Origin: Selaginella moellendorffii
Lineage: Eukaryota > Streptophyta > Lycopodiopsida > Selaginellales > Selaginellaceae
Assembly: GCF_000143415.4 (NCBI RefSeq)
Contig: NW_003314277.1
Span: 2,200,905 to 2,264,904, forward strand
Reading direction: 5' to 3'
Length of the DNA stretch: 64,000 bases
A model generated the notes under the pieces. That model was not told the DNA's origin. It worked only from the letters and a program-made list of their open reading frames with translations, and made no database searches. Made by a program: the position numbers and the translations under genes. Below, one piece after another: positions 1 to 11,055 of this stretch (the first letter of the stretch is position 1; each line of letters opens with the position of its first letter).

Positions 1-32
1 GTGGACAATTTTCAAGATGGCACATTTCATAC

Positions 33-162
33 CCACAACAATGGAAATGGATGCAGAAAATGTAGCAAAGCTGTTCTTCAAACAAGTAGTTTGAGTGCCA
101 CCACAATAGAAGTGGATGCGGAAAGTGTAGCAAAGCTGTTTTTCAAATAAGTGGTTCGAGTG
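33..162 (+). repeat. 65-bp imperfect tandem duplication inside a gypsy integrase remnant
   Basis: Two adjacent copies, about 33-97 and 98-162, both contain GTAGCAAAGCTGTT (at 62 and at 127, an offset of 65 bp) and both run into a GAGTG boundary. They encode the same stretch of an integrase core (A-K-L-F-F-K). The offset is not a multiple of three, so the duplication breaks the reading frame. It is a local duplication within an already decaying element. Confidence 0.75.
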
Positions 163-1150
163 CGAGGAAGGCTAAAAGAGATTATCTCAGATCGAGATAA
201 GATCTTCACTAGTAGGTTCTTGAGAACTCTCTTAGAACAATATGGCACCAAGTTGAAATTTAGCACAGCCTATCACACACAAACATGTATTAGGTATTAA
301 GTCAAGTTTGATAACAATAACATTTCTTGACAGATGGACAAACGGAAAGGGTGAATAAGCAACTAGAGGATTATTTGCAATGTTATGTTTGTGGAGACTA
401 GACTGATTGGGTAAGTCATTTAGGCCTTATGGAAATATGCTATAACAACTCACCACATTCGAGTATCAAGGTGAGTCCATGGGAAGTCATCAATGGGCGA
501 GTTATTGAAAGTCTTGTGGAACTCGGTGTGGCAAAGTATCATGGAGAGTTACCCGCAGTGGAGGCATTCACAACGGAAAGACTTAACATTTGGAATTTAG
601 TGAGGGATTCCTTAAAACGGGCTCAACAAAGGCAATCTAAATATATGAATTAGAAGTGTCAGGATGTAAAGTTCTAAACTAGGGATAAAATATGGCTGAA
701 CACCAAAAAACTAAGGTTATTAAGTGGGATTAGCCAAAAGTTGACCCAAAAGGTAAAATGCATATATTCTTAGAAATGAACTGATCTTGAGTTCCTTAAG
801 TAGGTTTGCAAGGCCTTATGAGATTGAGGCTCAAATTGGTAAAATGGCTTACCACTTCTGATTTCCTCGGGAGATGGGGAAGATGCACCCTATGTTCCAT
901 GTGAACTTACTCAAGCCGTACTTTGAGGATCCACTTTGTAAGGACCAAGTAAGACCTTTACGTAAGATTATCAAAAGGGAAGAAAAATACGAAGTCGAGA
1001 CCATCTTTAATGTACGTAAAAGCAAGTAACAAGGATGCAAGGTGAGGGAGTTCCATGTGAAGTGGAAAGGATTTCCACACTGTGAAGCAACATGGGAACT
1101 GGAGGAGAACCTAACAAACGCGCAAGATCTAGTGGAGGAATTTTTGCAAA
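60..1150 (+). pseudogene. Ty3/gypsy chromovirus remnant: integrase core, integrase tail and chromodomain
   Basis: The plus strand reads as the 3' part of a Ty3/gypsy polyprotein, broken by stops and shifts. Around 165-290 it gives ISDRDKIFTS, the second catalytic aspartate region of integrase. Around 335-500 it gives the DGQTERVN motif and then YNNSPHSS and SPWEVINGR. Around 985-1145 it gives a chromodomain with FHVKWKGF, TWE and a C-terminal VEEFLQ. In-frame stops are visible (for example TAA at about 1027 inside the chromodomain). Chromoviruses use such a domain to target chromatin. The upstream gag, protease and RT would lie before base 1. No LTR could be proven, although a TGTTAGGACCC at 1209 could open one. 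Confidence 0.85.
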
Positions 1151-1649
1151 GTAAAACTTTATGTATTTATGTAAAATTCAATTAAATTATCTATTTGAGA
1201 AGTTTAATATGTTAGGACCCAAAGGCACGCCGAAGGTAAGCTAATTAGCATGGGTTAGCTAGGTCGACCAGATGTAGGGAATTACACCTAACTCTCTGCA
1301 AAGATGTCGAATCCGTAGACATATTCTATGGAGGTTAGGTTTGAGGCCCAACCCTCTAGTAAAGCAAGGTTGGGTTCAAGTCCTAACCCTATACTAGGGC
1401 GTGGTGAGGTAAGGGGTGTAGGGACACTTATATTCTGTTGTCATGGGCTCTTGGTCAGAGAAGCTAACTTATGCACACCGCTAAGTGGGGGGATGCCCCC
1501 AGAGACATGGTCAACAAGTCATAGGACTACAAAGAGATATTTAATATAGGCATTGAACTTCTTCTATGGGTGGTGGAGTTCTAAGGAACCAACTCCCTGA
1601 GGTGTCACAAGCTAAAGGATCCCCGAAAGCACGATCCAAATGATAAAGA
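1151..1649. other. Non-coding stretch downstream of the chromodomain
   Basis: No gene is seen. It probably holds the 3' LTR of the gypsy remnant, but no matching second LTR lies in the window, so its limits cannot be set. Confidence 0.4.
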
Positions 1650-1654
1650 GTTCA

Positions 1655-1908
1655 TTGAATGAGACTAAGTCTGAGATCAAGTCCGAGACCGACTCTAAGA
1701 CCGAGTTCAAGACCAAGTCTGAGATCGAGTCTGAGACTGACTCTGAGACCGAGTTCAAGACCAAGTCTGAGACCAAGTTCGAGACTAAGTCCGAGATCCA
1801 TGATTGGGTTTGAGATCGAGTTTGAGATCGAGTCCGAGATAAAGTCCAAGGTTGGGTTCGAGATCGAATCTGAGATTGAGTTTGAGATCGAGTCCAAATA
1901 CTAATATA
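1655..1908. repeat. Degenerate minisatellite of roughly 12-bp GAGACC/AAGTCT units
   Basis: About 250 bp are built from variants of a 12-bp word (GAGACCAAGTCT, GAGATCGAGTCC and similar), all in one orientation. Both strands are open across it and give serine/arginine-rich or leucine/aspartate-rich periodic peptides. That openness follows from the repeat and is not evidence of a gene. Confidence 0.85.
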
Positions 1909-4009
1909 GGTCTTGGGGTGAAAGGTTTCAAAAGTATAGTAAGGATAGTGAGATCCAAGAACCAATCTTGAAGGAACTCTTCAGTAGTAAGGCTTAAGGG
2001 CCTTAGGTGGGAGTGAGCATGGACTCAAGTGGTGCTGGAGGGATCACCTAAAGAGGTGCTTAATAGCAGCTCCCACTTCTAAAAGGGAAACTGACTACGG
2101 TGGTCCTGACTCATGTGGAATGGTGCCCCACTTGAGAACTTTGGGGCTCATTAATCCTCACCCTTTCTAGGAGCTTGGGCCTTCCCTTCAGGATGGAAAT
2201 GAGGGAGTAGGGGTACTTATACCGGGCCATTAGGCCACAATGTTTCCCCCCAATGTCCTGAAGCAAGTGTTGCACTAAAGGGTTGGGATTTAAAAGGTCC
2301 TATGATCAAGTCTTGTTGTACCAAGGGATGTAGAAACTTGGAGGCTTGGTGTGCTTGGTTGCTTATGCCTGCGAGAAGTGTAGCTGAACCTCAAATCCAA
2401 TCTAACTCGGGAAGGGGGATTAGAAGAGAATTTGGGAATCTGTGAATGGATGGCTAATGCTCCATTTCTAGTGTAGTGAGTTGTTGAAACTAAGTAGGAC
2501 CAAGTAGGAGCAGGTACAATATGCAAGAACCTTGGCAAGGGAACTTAATTAAGGCCAAAGCAATGGTGGTCGGATAGACAAAGTAAGCTGGCAAATTGGA
2601 AAAAAAAAATTTGTAGCTTAAAACCGATAGTTTAACGTAAGGATATAGGTACTCCATTAGCTAACATGGTGTGGAACTTGGGTTTAGACCCATGTCAAAT
2701 GCACAACAAGAATAAGCATGCAATCAAGAGTTAGACTATGGCTTAAGTTGGTTGGCCATGCTTAACCTACCCACTATTCCTACTATATATTTAAAATGCT
2801 ACCCCCCCCCCCTGACCTTGAGGAATGGATGCTTTAAGCTTTCACCTTTAGTCACCCTTAGTCACCCTTAGTACCAAAAGTTAGTCCTTAGGACAAGCTT
2901 TAAACTTACAACTTACTAAATATGGAATAGTGCTAAATAGTGAATTTGAACACGCCATCATGTTTAGAACAATCTATATATTTTGTAGATATGCCAATTA
3001 CCAAATCTAGACACTTTCAATAAATAGCCATTGGAACTGGAACAAAACTAATACAAAGGGCATGATAGCGGGGGTGTTTGGCAGACACGATAAGCTATCA
3101 TCTAGCGAATATTAAAGGACTAATCTCAATATCACAAGGGTTCTTGTCAAGCTAGTGCATGACAGAACAAAAGAGGACTAACAAGCCAGGCCAAGTATGT
3201 TTAGCTAAATAGACACTTATAGAAAGAATGCACTCAATCCTGGTTGATGAGATTTAGATTCAAAAAATGCCTGCTAAAGGATGATGACGTTGACGTTGAA
3301 CAATCCTAGAGTATCTTAACTATGCTTATAGGATTTGAACTCAAGACCTGTTAGATATATGGATGCATATCTGGGATTAATTTGGACTTATACCTATATT
3401 AAAATCTTAGACTAGCTGACCATTGTACTAGATTAGTTTTTAGAGCCCAATTGCAGAAGCATTTCATTCCTCTAATTGCATAATGAAAATAATATCCTAA
3501 TCTAACAAAACTAACATTAGCAACAATTAATATATCAGAATGAATGGCACAAGAGCCAATAACCACTCTAACTATTACATTAACCAATTTGGATAAATCC
3601 AAAGTAGCAATACTAGGCTTCACAAAGAATGCATAATAAAGAATATGTGATAATACAAAAAGCCAAAAGCTATTAAAAAACAATTAATCATCATTAATGT
3701 CGTGAATATGATTGTGGGTATCGAAAGTTATTTGTCGGTTAGTACTTTTGGATATTCTTTCCTTACTACCACGATGGCAGGAGGTTGGTATTGCTAGACT
3801 TTTTTTCAGTCCCTCTTATTTAAGAGTTAGTAAACTTGACTTAACATTTGTACTTGGCCAGAAGAGCATAAGGAAGGAATTCCGGTAAGGAAATTTATTC
3901 TATTTGTTCCTAAATTCTTTCTCTAGGGGAAGATGATGATGCCATCTTGTCCTAGCATTTAAGGCACTATTTGTTAAAAGAATAAAATGAACTAAAATTC
4001 TAACCTATA
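1909..4009. other. AT-rich intergenic stretch, no gene recognised
   Basis: Only short open frames without family resemblance are present. There is a run of 11 or more C near 2802. The segment 2640-2780 resembles 50030-50170 (both contain GGTTGGTTGGCCATGC or GGTTGGTTGGCCATAT in similar surroundings), so a dispersed repeat passes through here. A 94-residue minus-strand frame at 3399-3683 could belong to the LTR element whose primer site is at 4010, but no motif supports this. Confidence 0.5.
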
Positions 4010-4250
4010 TCTCTAATACCATGTGAAGAGAAGCCAAGCCTCACAACTTAGTGCTCTATGAAGAAACAAGAACACTAAGCCTCTAGGATAGTTCTCAAAA
4101 AAAATGGCAAAAGAACCCTAAACTAAAGGACCATGGCTCTAACAGAATGTGGTGGAGAATAGGAAATTGTAGCCTTATGTTTTGAGTAAATTTATATAGA
4201 ATTTATAAGCTGAAGCGAAGTAGGTAACAAGGCCATATATTGTTATATAC
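4010..4250 (-). repeat. LTR end with primer-binding site; left arm of an inverted repeat
   Basis: On the minus strand an LTR ends in CTTCTCTTCACA and is followed directly by TGGTATTAGAGA (complement of 4010-4021). That is one base away from the usual initiator-Met tRNA primer site TGGTATCAGAG. Sequence from about 4042 to 4245 recurs in opposite orientation at about 6150-6352: shared pieces include the ATGAAGAAACAAGAACACTA block, the GGGTTC/GAACCC block and the AGTAAATTTATATA block. The coding part of such an element would run leftward, but none is recognisable. Confidence 0.6.
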
Positions 4251-4736
4251 TGTTCTACTGTTAGCTCCAAAACCACAAGTCACAGGTCACAATACAATCA
4301 GATGAACAACAGCTTTACATAGTTTGACTTATGAAGTCAAAGGAACTTCTAGGAGAATCTAGGGCTCTGCAGCAACATTTTCTTGATTCAATTTTGAAGA
4401 AAGTGAAAATATAAGAGACCATGTGGCAGTCAATTGACTTTAATTTGAGTACTCAAAATATAACAACAAAACATAAATAACAAAATTAAGCATTGCTCTT
4501 CCTAGAAGAGCCAGTTGTCTTGGCATTGATAGATTTTCTACACCAGGATTGTGTATATAAAAAGAAAAAGATATTAAAATATAAAATAATATAAATGACT
4601 ATTCCTAAATATAAATTTATTATTTTATATTTAAAATAAGTCTTCTGTAAAAGTGTCAAATAAAGTGAATGAAAGAAACTGTTTTTAAACTAGTTTTATA
4701 AATATAGAGTTCAAATACATTCATTTAGATTTTTCA

Positions 4737-5662
4737 ATGAAATACATAAATTTTATTATAGCTATTTATTCATGTTGTTATATAGCTTATGCTCAAGAAG
4801 AATATCATCATGAAATTTATGGAATTAATGGAGCAATTCCTAAACAAATAAATATGGATGTAATAGTTTACTTTTTTATTAGTTTCATAGAAACATCACT
4901 GCCCTTAAATGGAAATACACCAGAAAGCTCTACATTTCACACATCTTATATTGACATGCTTTCAGATCATACAAGCTTAATTATAGATTTATTCCTTATT
5001 GTTATATCTGCTGGTAATCATTGCCCAACAAATAATAATGGATCCGTCAAATTGATAATAATGATGCTACAGGTTTGATATTAAGAACTGCCAGGCAAGT
5101 TTATCTTTCTTTTCAAAATGAAAGAGCATCATATTTTATAAGTATTATTGTTTGACATGATATTGGTATTTTTGCAATAGCGTATATGATACGTGGATAT
5201 GAGCTTAGAATAACTCCTCTTTATAGTATGATTTATTCATTTCCCAATCCATATAAAATTTGTAACTTTTTTAAAAGTACATTACTTAGTGGATATAAAG
5301 GTTTATTTATATCCACACTTTATGCTGGTGAATTTTTAACACATCTTTATAAAACATATGTATTTTTAGTACAGAAAGATTGTAATGCTGTTTATTATTA
5401 CAAAAATATAGCTATATGGAATACTGAAACATATGGAATGAGTTTTGATTGTAAATTCAGATTACAAGAAGATGGAAATTTTGTTTTATATTCAGCATTT
5501 GATTTGAAACCCTTATATGCAACTGAAACTTATTGTAAGAAATTTAATTGTGTAAAACCATCAATGTTAATATTACAGTTAGATTGTAATTTAGTTTTAT
5601 ATGAAGATGGAAAACCTTCTATAAGCATGTGGTCAACTAAAACAATATGTTATAGTTATTAA
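4737..5662 (+). CDS. Bulb-type (GNA-like) mannose-binding lectin domain protein, possibly broken or spliced
   Basis: The downstream open frame (5186-5662, 158 codons) carries a complete bulb-lectin domain with three copies of the Q-x-D-x-N-x-V-x-Y mannose-site signature: QKDCNAVYY, QEDGNFVLY and QLDCNLVLY. Each is followed by a W/Y-x-T-x-T type strand. The upstream frame (4737-5078) begins with a probable signal peptide (MKYINFIIAIYSCCYIAYAQ). Its remaining roughly 90 residues were not recognised. The two frames differ, and the second is open back to about 5042 except for one TGA at 5153-5155. An intron from 5014 (GTAATC) to 5180 (TTTGCAATAG) would join them in frame, but it would remove coding-looking sequence, so a pseudogene is equally possible. 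The locus is much more AT-rich than the other genes here. Family knowledge: such lectins are secreted or receptor-linked and bind mannose. Confidence 0.6.
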
Positions 5663-6149
5663 GTTAATTTAATATATTTATTATAAGATATTTTAGCTTA
5701 TAAATTTATATCTATATTTATATATCTGCGACTGCTTGTAATAAATATACATATTTTTAAAATATAAATTTTTATTTATATCTAGTTTTGATATTAAAAT
5801 ATTTTCTTTTGCAATTTCAAAACATCCTTATAGAATACAGAGAAGACTTCCTTATCCAGATATCTGCATGCAATTTTAATTTTAATTTCTGTAAGTCAAA
5901 GAGATTGAATATTCTCTTAATGTAAAATTTACCTAGAACTTGAAATTAAATTTGAAAAATCCAGCTAGGCCACGACAACTCTAGTGAAACAGCACATCAA
6001 TTGCACTATTAGGCAGTAAAAAAGGGTGGCATGGCAAGTACTTAGGCCTTAACTTGGTCACACACATAAATACAATACAACACTACTCTTTCTAATAGGA
6101 GTTTCAAGAAGTGGCTTGTTCAAGTTGTTACAGCAGCATATAAGGAGGT

Positions 6150-6352
6150 TATTAGCTTTGTTGCCTGCTTGGCTTCAGGTTATAGATTTTATATAAATTT
6201 ACTCAAAACAAACAAGGCTGCAATTTGGGTATTCCACCTGTTCTCCACCACATTGAGCCACAGTCCTTTTGTTTAGGGTTCTTTAATTTTCTTTGTCATT
6301 TTTCTTCAGAGCCATCCAAGAGGCTTAGTGTTCTTGTTTCTTCATAGAGCAT
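6150..6352 (+). repeat. Right arm of the inverted repeat flanking the lectin locus
   Basis: This arm is the reverse complement of about 4042-4245 with moderate divergence. It includes GGCTTAGTGTTCTTGTTTCTTCATAG and the GTTCTCCACCACATTGAGCC region (compare the left arm). Similarity fades where the left arm reaches its LTR end, and no primer site follows here. The arms are probably pieces of the same LTR family inserted in opposite orientation. Confidence 0.65.
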
Positions 6353-6978
6353 GCATAAAAGTATGTTGTAGGGATATGAGAGAGAGAGCTTAGAACTTGC
6401 ATCCTACTACTTGACTTACTTTTGCCAATGCTGCTTGATCTGCTCTTATTGATGCTTGATCTATGCTTGCTACTAAGGCTAGTAGGGAAGTCTACTAGGC
6501 ACTTGCAAATGTTAGACTCTATTGAAGCATCCACAATTTTTCTTTAAAGAGGGAATATGATTCTAATAATGTAGAAACCTCCTTGGCCCTATATATATCA
6601 CTTCAACTTTAGCACTACCAAGCTAAAGAAATGCATGAAAAATTTATGACTAAGGTTCTAGTTTTGTGCAATGTGATTGTGTGGCTGACAGCTTGGAGGA
6701 TTGTAGTACACATGGTTTTCACCTTTCTTTTTATGGTGATTTATCATAGGATAACTATAGAGTGGAACCTAAGTTTTAGGGCATTGGGCCACTGAAGAAA
6801 AAGATAGAGCCAAATGCTCAAAAATATAACTAACAAACGAAGAAACTAAAACACAGAATGACTTATGAGTGTACAACCCAAGGAGTGAGGGATAAAAGCA
6901 TAGAGCAATAGTAGAACATACATTTTGAAACCCCTACAAGCCCCACACCCCCTTATATAAAAGTAAGAACACTATTCA
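6353..6978. other. AT-rich non-coding stretch
   Basis: There is a short GAGAGAGA run near 6380, and nothing resembling a gene or RNA. Similarity to gypsy copy B starts only at about 6979. Confidence 0.5.
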
Positions 6979-9900
6979 ATTGAGAAGGAAGTATTTAACA
7001 ACAATTGTAGACGCACTAGCAACCATTAGTTATAAATGATCATTAAAATTTATCTCCACAAAATAAGGAAGGTCGTCCTCAAGACAATCTTAAGAATATA
7101 AATATTAAAATGGCAAGTCATCAGCAATTAAAGCAAAATTCTCAAACCCCTCCCAAAGCATTTGGATCCATAGCTCAAACTTTTGAGCCTCAAGAACTTT
7201 ATTAGGGTTTAGGGCATAAACCCTAAAGCCTCAGGAACCTCAAAAAAAGAAAGTAAGTTTTGCTCTATATCTTGTGAACAATGAACATTAAGTATAATAA
7301 CTGTTGATAGCACAAAATCTTTATCCAAAAAATCCATAGATGCTAGAATAATATGCTCATTAGGAACAAGAGAAGAGAGTGAAGAAGGAAGAAGAGCTTA
7401 AGAAATGGCATTAACATTAGTTATAGAACTTTCTAAACGATAAACAACCTCGAAATCATATATCTGAAACTTTCAAGGCCCACCAAGAAAATTATTCCAC
7501 TTAAATAACAAAGTAACCATAGCATGATCACCTTTTAGTAATGTTCAAGAACTATGCAAATATGCATGAAACTTCTCAAAACCCCACACTGTTGTTAAAC
7601 ACTCCTTGTCTATTGTGGAGTAGTTCATCTTTGTTAGTTATAATGTACAGTTGATATATGCAATGGATGGCACTAACTAAACACACTCAAGCTCTTTTAC
7701 ATCAACATATCTCCAAGATTGGTATCAGAAGCATCCATGCGCAAAATGAAAAATTAAGTGTAGTGAGAATACACCAAAATTGGAAGAGTTATCAATAACT
7801 CTTTGAGATTTGCAAATGCCCACAAAGCAAAATGGAAGTCCTAATTCCAGACTCAATCAGACAGCTCAAACACTCCACATTCCAAAGATTCAACAGCCAT
7901 AATTACAGACCTAATTGAAAAGCTCAAACACTTGACCTTACAGAGATTTAATGGCCATGATTATGGTTGTGCCACATGCAAGCTCACTCATAATCCACAA
8001 ACTAGATGAAAGATGACATTGATGACTTCAGCAACACTTGCAATGCAGTACAATCAAAAAAATGATCAATGAAACAACCAAGATATTATACCTTGCCTAA
8101 AAAGTGTTATATATTATTTACACACTTCGGAGTTGGGAACTTTAAAATAGCTATAAGTGTTTGTCAAGATTAATTTGCAAATCTTCATAAAAAATATAAT
8201 ACCTGAAATAAATTGTGTCTTTGGACCCAAACACACACTTCGATTGATTCAACTTTAAACCAATTTCCCACAGCCAATCCAACACTTTACGAACATCACA
8301 AATGTGCTCTTCCCATATACCTCCGAGTGGATCAAGACATCATCAATGAAGTCAATAGTTAGTTTTGGCATATCATAAAAAACTTTGTCCATCATTCGCT
8401 AAAGAGTCATTGAAGCATTGTTTAAATTGAATGCCATCACCAAGAACTTATACAAACTAAATAGTGTATGAAAAACAGTCTTGGGAATATCTTTCTCGGC
8501 CATTGGCACTTACCAATTCCCATAAGTAAAATCTAACTTAGTGAACTAATGACTTTTCCCTAGATGATCCAGAAGATTAATAGTGTGAAGAAAAGGGTAC
8601 ATATTCGAAATAATCACCTAGTTTAATAGACGATAGTTAATGTAAAAGTGAATACTCCCATTAGACTTTGTCACAAAATGAAGTTCACACACCTAAGGAC
8701 TTTGAGACTTTTGGATAACACCTCTAACATCTCCTTGACGTTCACATCTAAAATCTTGATCTCCTTTGATGATTGACACCAAATAAGAACCTTGATTGGA
8801 TGGGCATCCTTAATTGGATTAGAATGATGTCTTACAATCTTAGCCCTAAATGACAGGTCAAAGTTGAAGATATTAACATACTCCTTTCTAAGTTGAATTA
8901 TTGCAACACAAAGAGTGTTGGAGTTGGAGGGATTAGAGAGAGAATAGAGGAGCAAGATGGAAATAAAGTAGGAAGTAATGGAGAAATAAAAATGATGGAG
9001 GCAAAGGTAAAAGTAAAAGGACAAAATGAAAAAAAAAGTGAAAGGAATGAAAGAAATATAAAGAAATATGAGAAAAGGGGGAGAAACTTTAAAGTAATAT
9101 TTGGCATGATTATACTGTAGCCAATCTATACTAAAGATGAGGTTAAAAGCTTAACTCACACCACCTATAATGATTGAAATTCAAACTTGAAATCTCTTAT
9201 ATACACCGCTAGATCTGCCTCATCCCATACATGTGTATATGTATAGCCATTACTATAAAGAATAAAAACTGGCTTCGTTGCATGATGTAACTATAGATGG
9301 CAATGTATGGCAATAGGCTGAGCAATAGAAGATAAATTCAAGTTTATATCAACTAACATAGAGAGAATAATAGATCATCTCTTGCTATAAAAACAAATTT
9401 GGAAAATAAATACTAGATGAACTAGTGCCGAGTGAACCCCTTGATGATACTCTTAAAAGAAGGATGAAAGGGTCATTTCTTTATTTGCACAAAAACCATC
9501 CACTACTAACATGACTCCTAGCTTTCTGGAAGAATCTTTGTATCAAGATTTTCCATTACAACAACACTAATAGGATGTTGTTGATGCCAAAGTCTCCATT
9601 TAGAAAATGGAAAATGCTAATCCAGAAAATGCAGATAACATTGATACATGTGGCTAACCCCAGTAGCAGATATCACGGCCATGACCATGTCTTTGCCTTT
9701 ATCCTTGAACACGAGCAACAGTAACATTAACCTCCATTGGAATAAGACCATCTCCCATAAGAAGTGAAACGGAAGGATGTGCAATGAGAAGTGGAAAAGG
9801 TGATGTATTATAACATTGTGTTAGTCAAAGAGCATCATCAAGGATGGTTGGAGCAAGTGCATGCACAAATTTCACAAGATCTTGACGAAATGCTAGCTAC

Positions 9901-10953
9901 AACATTCCCAACTTGATCCACTTTAATATATTTGGCTTTGTACAAAGTAAAAGGCTCTAGAAGCGATCGCCAAATTGCATCACTAACTTAGATGGCCTTT
10001 GCCGAAGACAATGCAATTGTTGGAAGGCATCATCGTAATTGTCAACATGTCCAAATACATGTTTGAAAATTCTAATTGTCCTTCCGTAGCACGAGGGGGA
10101 GTATTATGAACTTGGCACCAAACACAATTACAAACATACCAGATAACATCATATCACATCTTTGATTAATAAAAAGACCTACACAGCTTCTTGGTCACAC
10201 AATAATGTCTTATATACCTGCTTAGAATAAGAGAATCATGGTAGGCATAGAGAAACTGTGGAATAAAGATTGAAGGTACTATTGGCCGTAAATGATCATC
10301 AAGAATTCTCCAATCCACATGAGTGGTTGCACTCAAACTATTGTACCACTACAATGCCATCCCTTGGAGATATTTGGGAAACTCACGCAAACACTAAGTA
10401 TCATCCCAAAAATAATAAGTAGCAATCACTATAAAGTGATTGAACTAATAGTACACATCATCTCTAAGATTCCCATGGAAGAACTCCAAATGGACATGAG
10501 GTTGGCAATAAGAGCTAGAGGAGTTATACCACATGTTATGAATGTTGCTAGTTTAACTACAATTGCATGGCATTGAGCAATTGCACTAACTGCTACTCTA
10601 GTGTCAAAGAGGAGGAGGTTGCTGCTCTGCTATGAAGATAAATGAAAAGAAAAAAAAGTAAAAAAGAATAAATTGAAAAAGTTACAAAGAAAGTGAGACT
10701 TAAACAATACAAAAGTTATATCTAAACCAAAATCTCAATTCCAAGCACTCATCAAAGATAATTAAAGTTGCCCCTCACTTCCACCAATATGAGTGCATAG
10801 AATATGGAAGATTGGTTTCAATCTATACCACTTGCTCCTATATATAAACCAAGTTTTTGGATTAATTAATATGCATATTTTTGTATTCCAGATGATTATC
10901 AAAATCCTACTACATTATTATTGTTAGCATCATATCTATATTTTCTATTCTCA
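6979..10953 (-). mobile_element. Ty3/gypsy element, copy A, heavily decayed and rearranged
   Basis: Long stretches match gypsy copy B (29809-34790) in the same orientation: RNase H/integrase side at 7030-7700, reverse transcriptase at 8200-9120, gag at 9790-10640 and the 5' LTR at about 10787-10953. For example CTCCGAGTGGATCAAGACATCAT occurs in both, at about 8322 and 32299. The copy is full of stops and has lost its 3' end: everything left of the equivalent of B position 30775 is missing. Two internal rearrangements, an LTR inversion and a relocated integrase piece, are described under findings. Confidence 0.85.
10787..10953 (-). repeat. 5' LTR of gypsy copy A carrying an 80-bp internal inversion
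   Basis: The first about 23 bp (GAGTGCATAGAATATGGAA) and the last about 60 bp (from TATCAAAATCCTACTAC) align directly with the LTRs of copy B. The middle, 10810-10889, aligns only as its reverse complement, from GATTGGTTTCAATCTA to TTTTTGTATTCC. The inversion is exactly in place, with no visible gain or loss beyond normal divergence. Confidence 0.8.
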
Positions 10954-11055
10954 ATTTCTTTACATAAAATTTTCTATTTATATATCTTTATAAAATTTAA
11001 TAATTTAAATAGCATCTCAACTTCTAGTAATTTGATTGAAACATGAAAGATTTTG

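Noticed and set aside
1612-1965. Ser/Arg/Thr-rich and Leu/Asp-rich proteins over the minisatellite
   Set aside because: Periodic repeat keeps all frames open. No start context, no homologous family.
2800-2812. C-run as a functional element
   Set aside because: A simple homopolymer; nothing around it suggests a function.
4737-5078. Assigning a catalytic or toxin domain to the upstream part of the lectin gene
   Set aside because: Apart from the signal peptide, no motif was recognised, so no function is claimed.
8893-9120. Glu/Lys-rich small protein on the plus strand
   Set aside because: It lies antisense in the reverse transcriptase region of gypsy copy A and results from decay of a Ser/Phe/Leu-rich linker.
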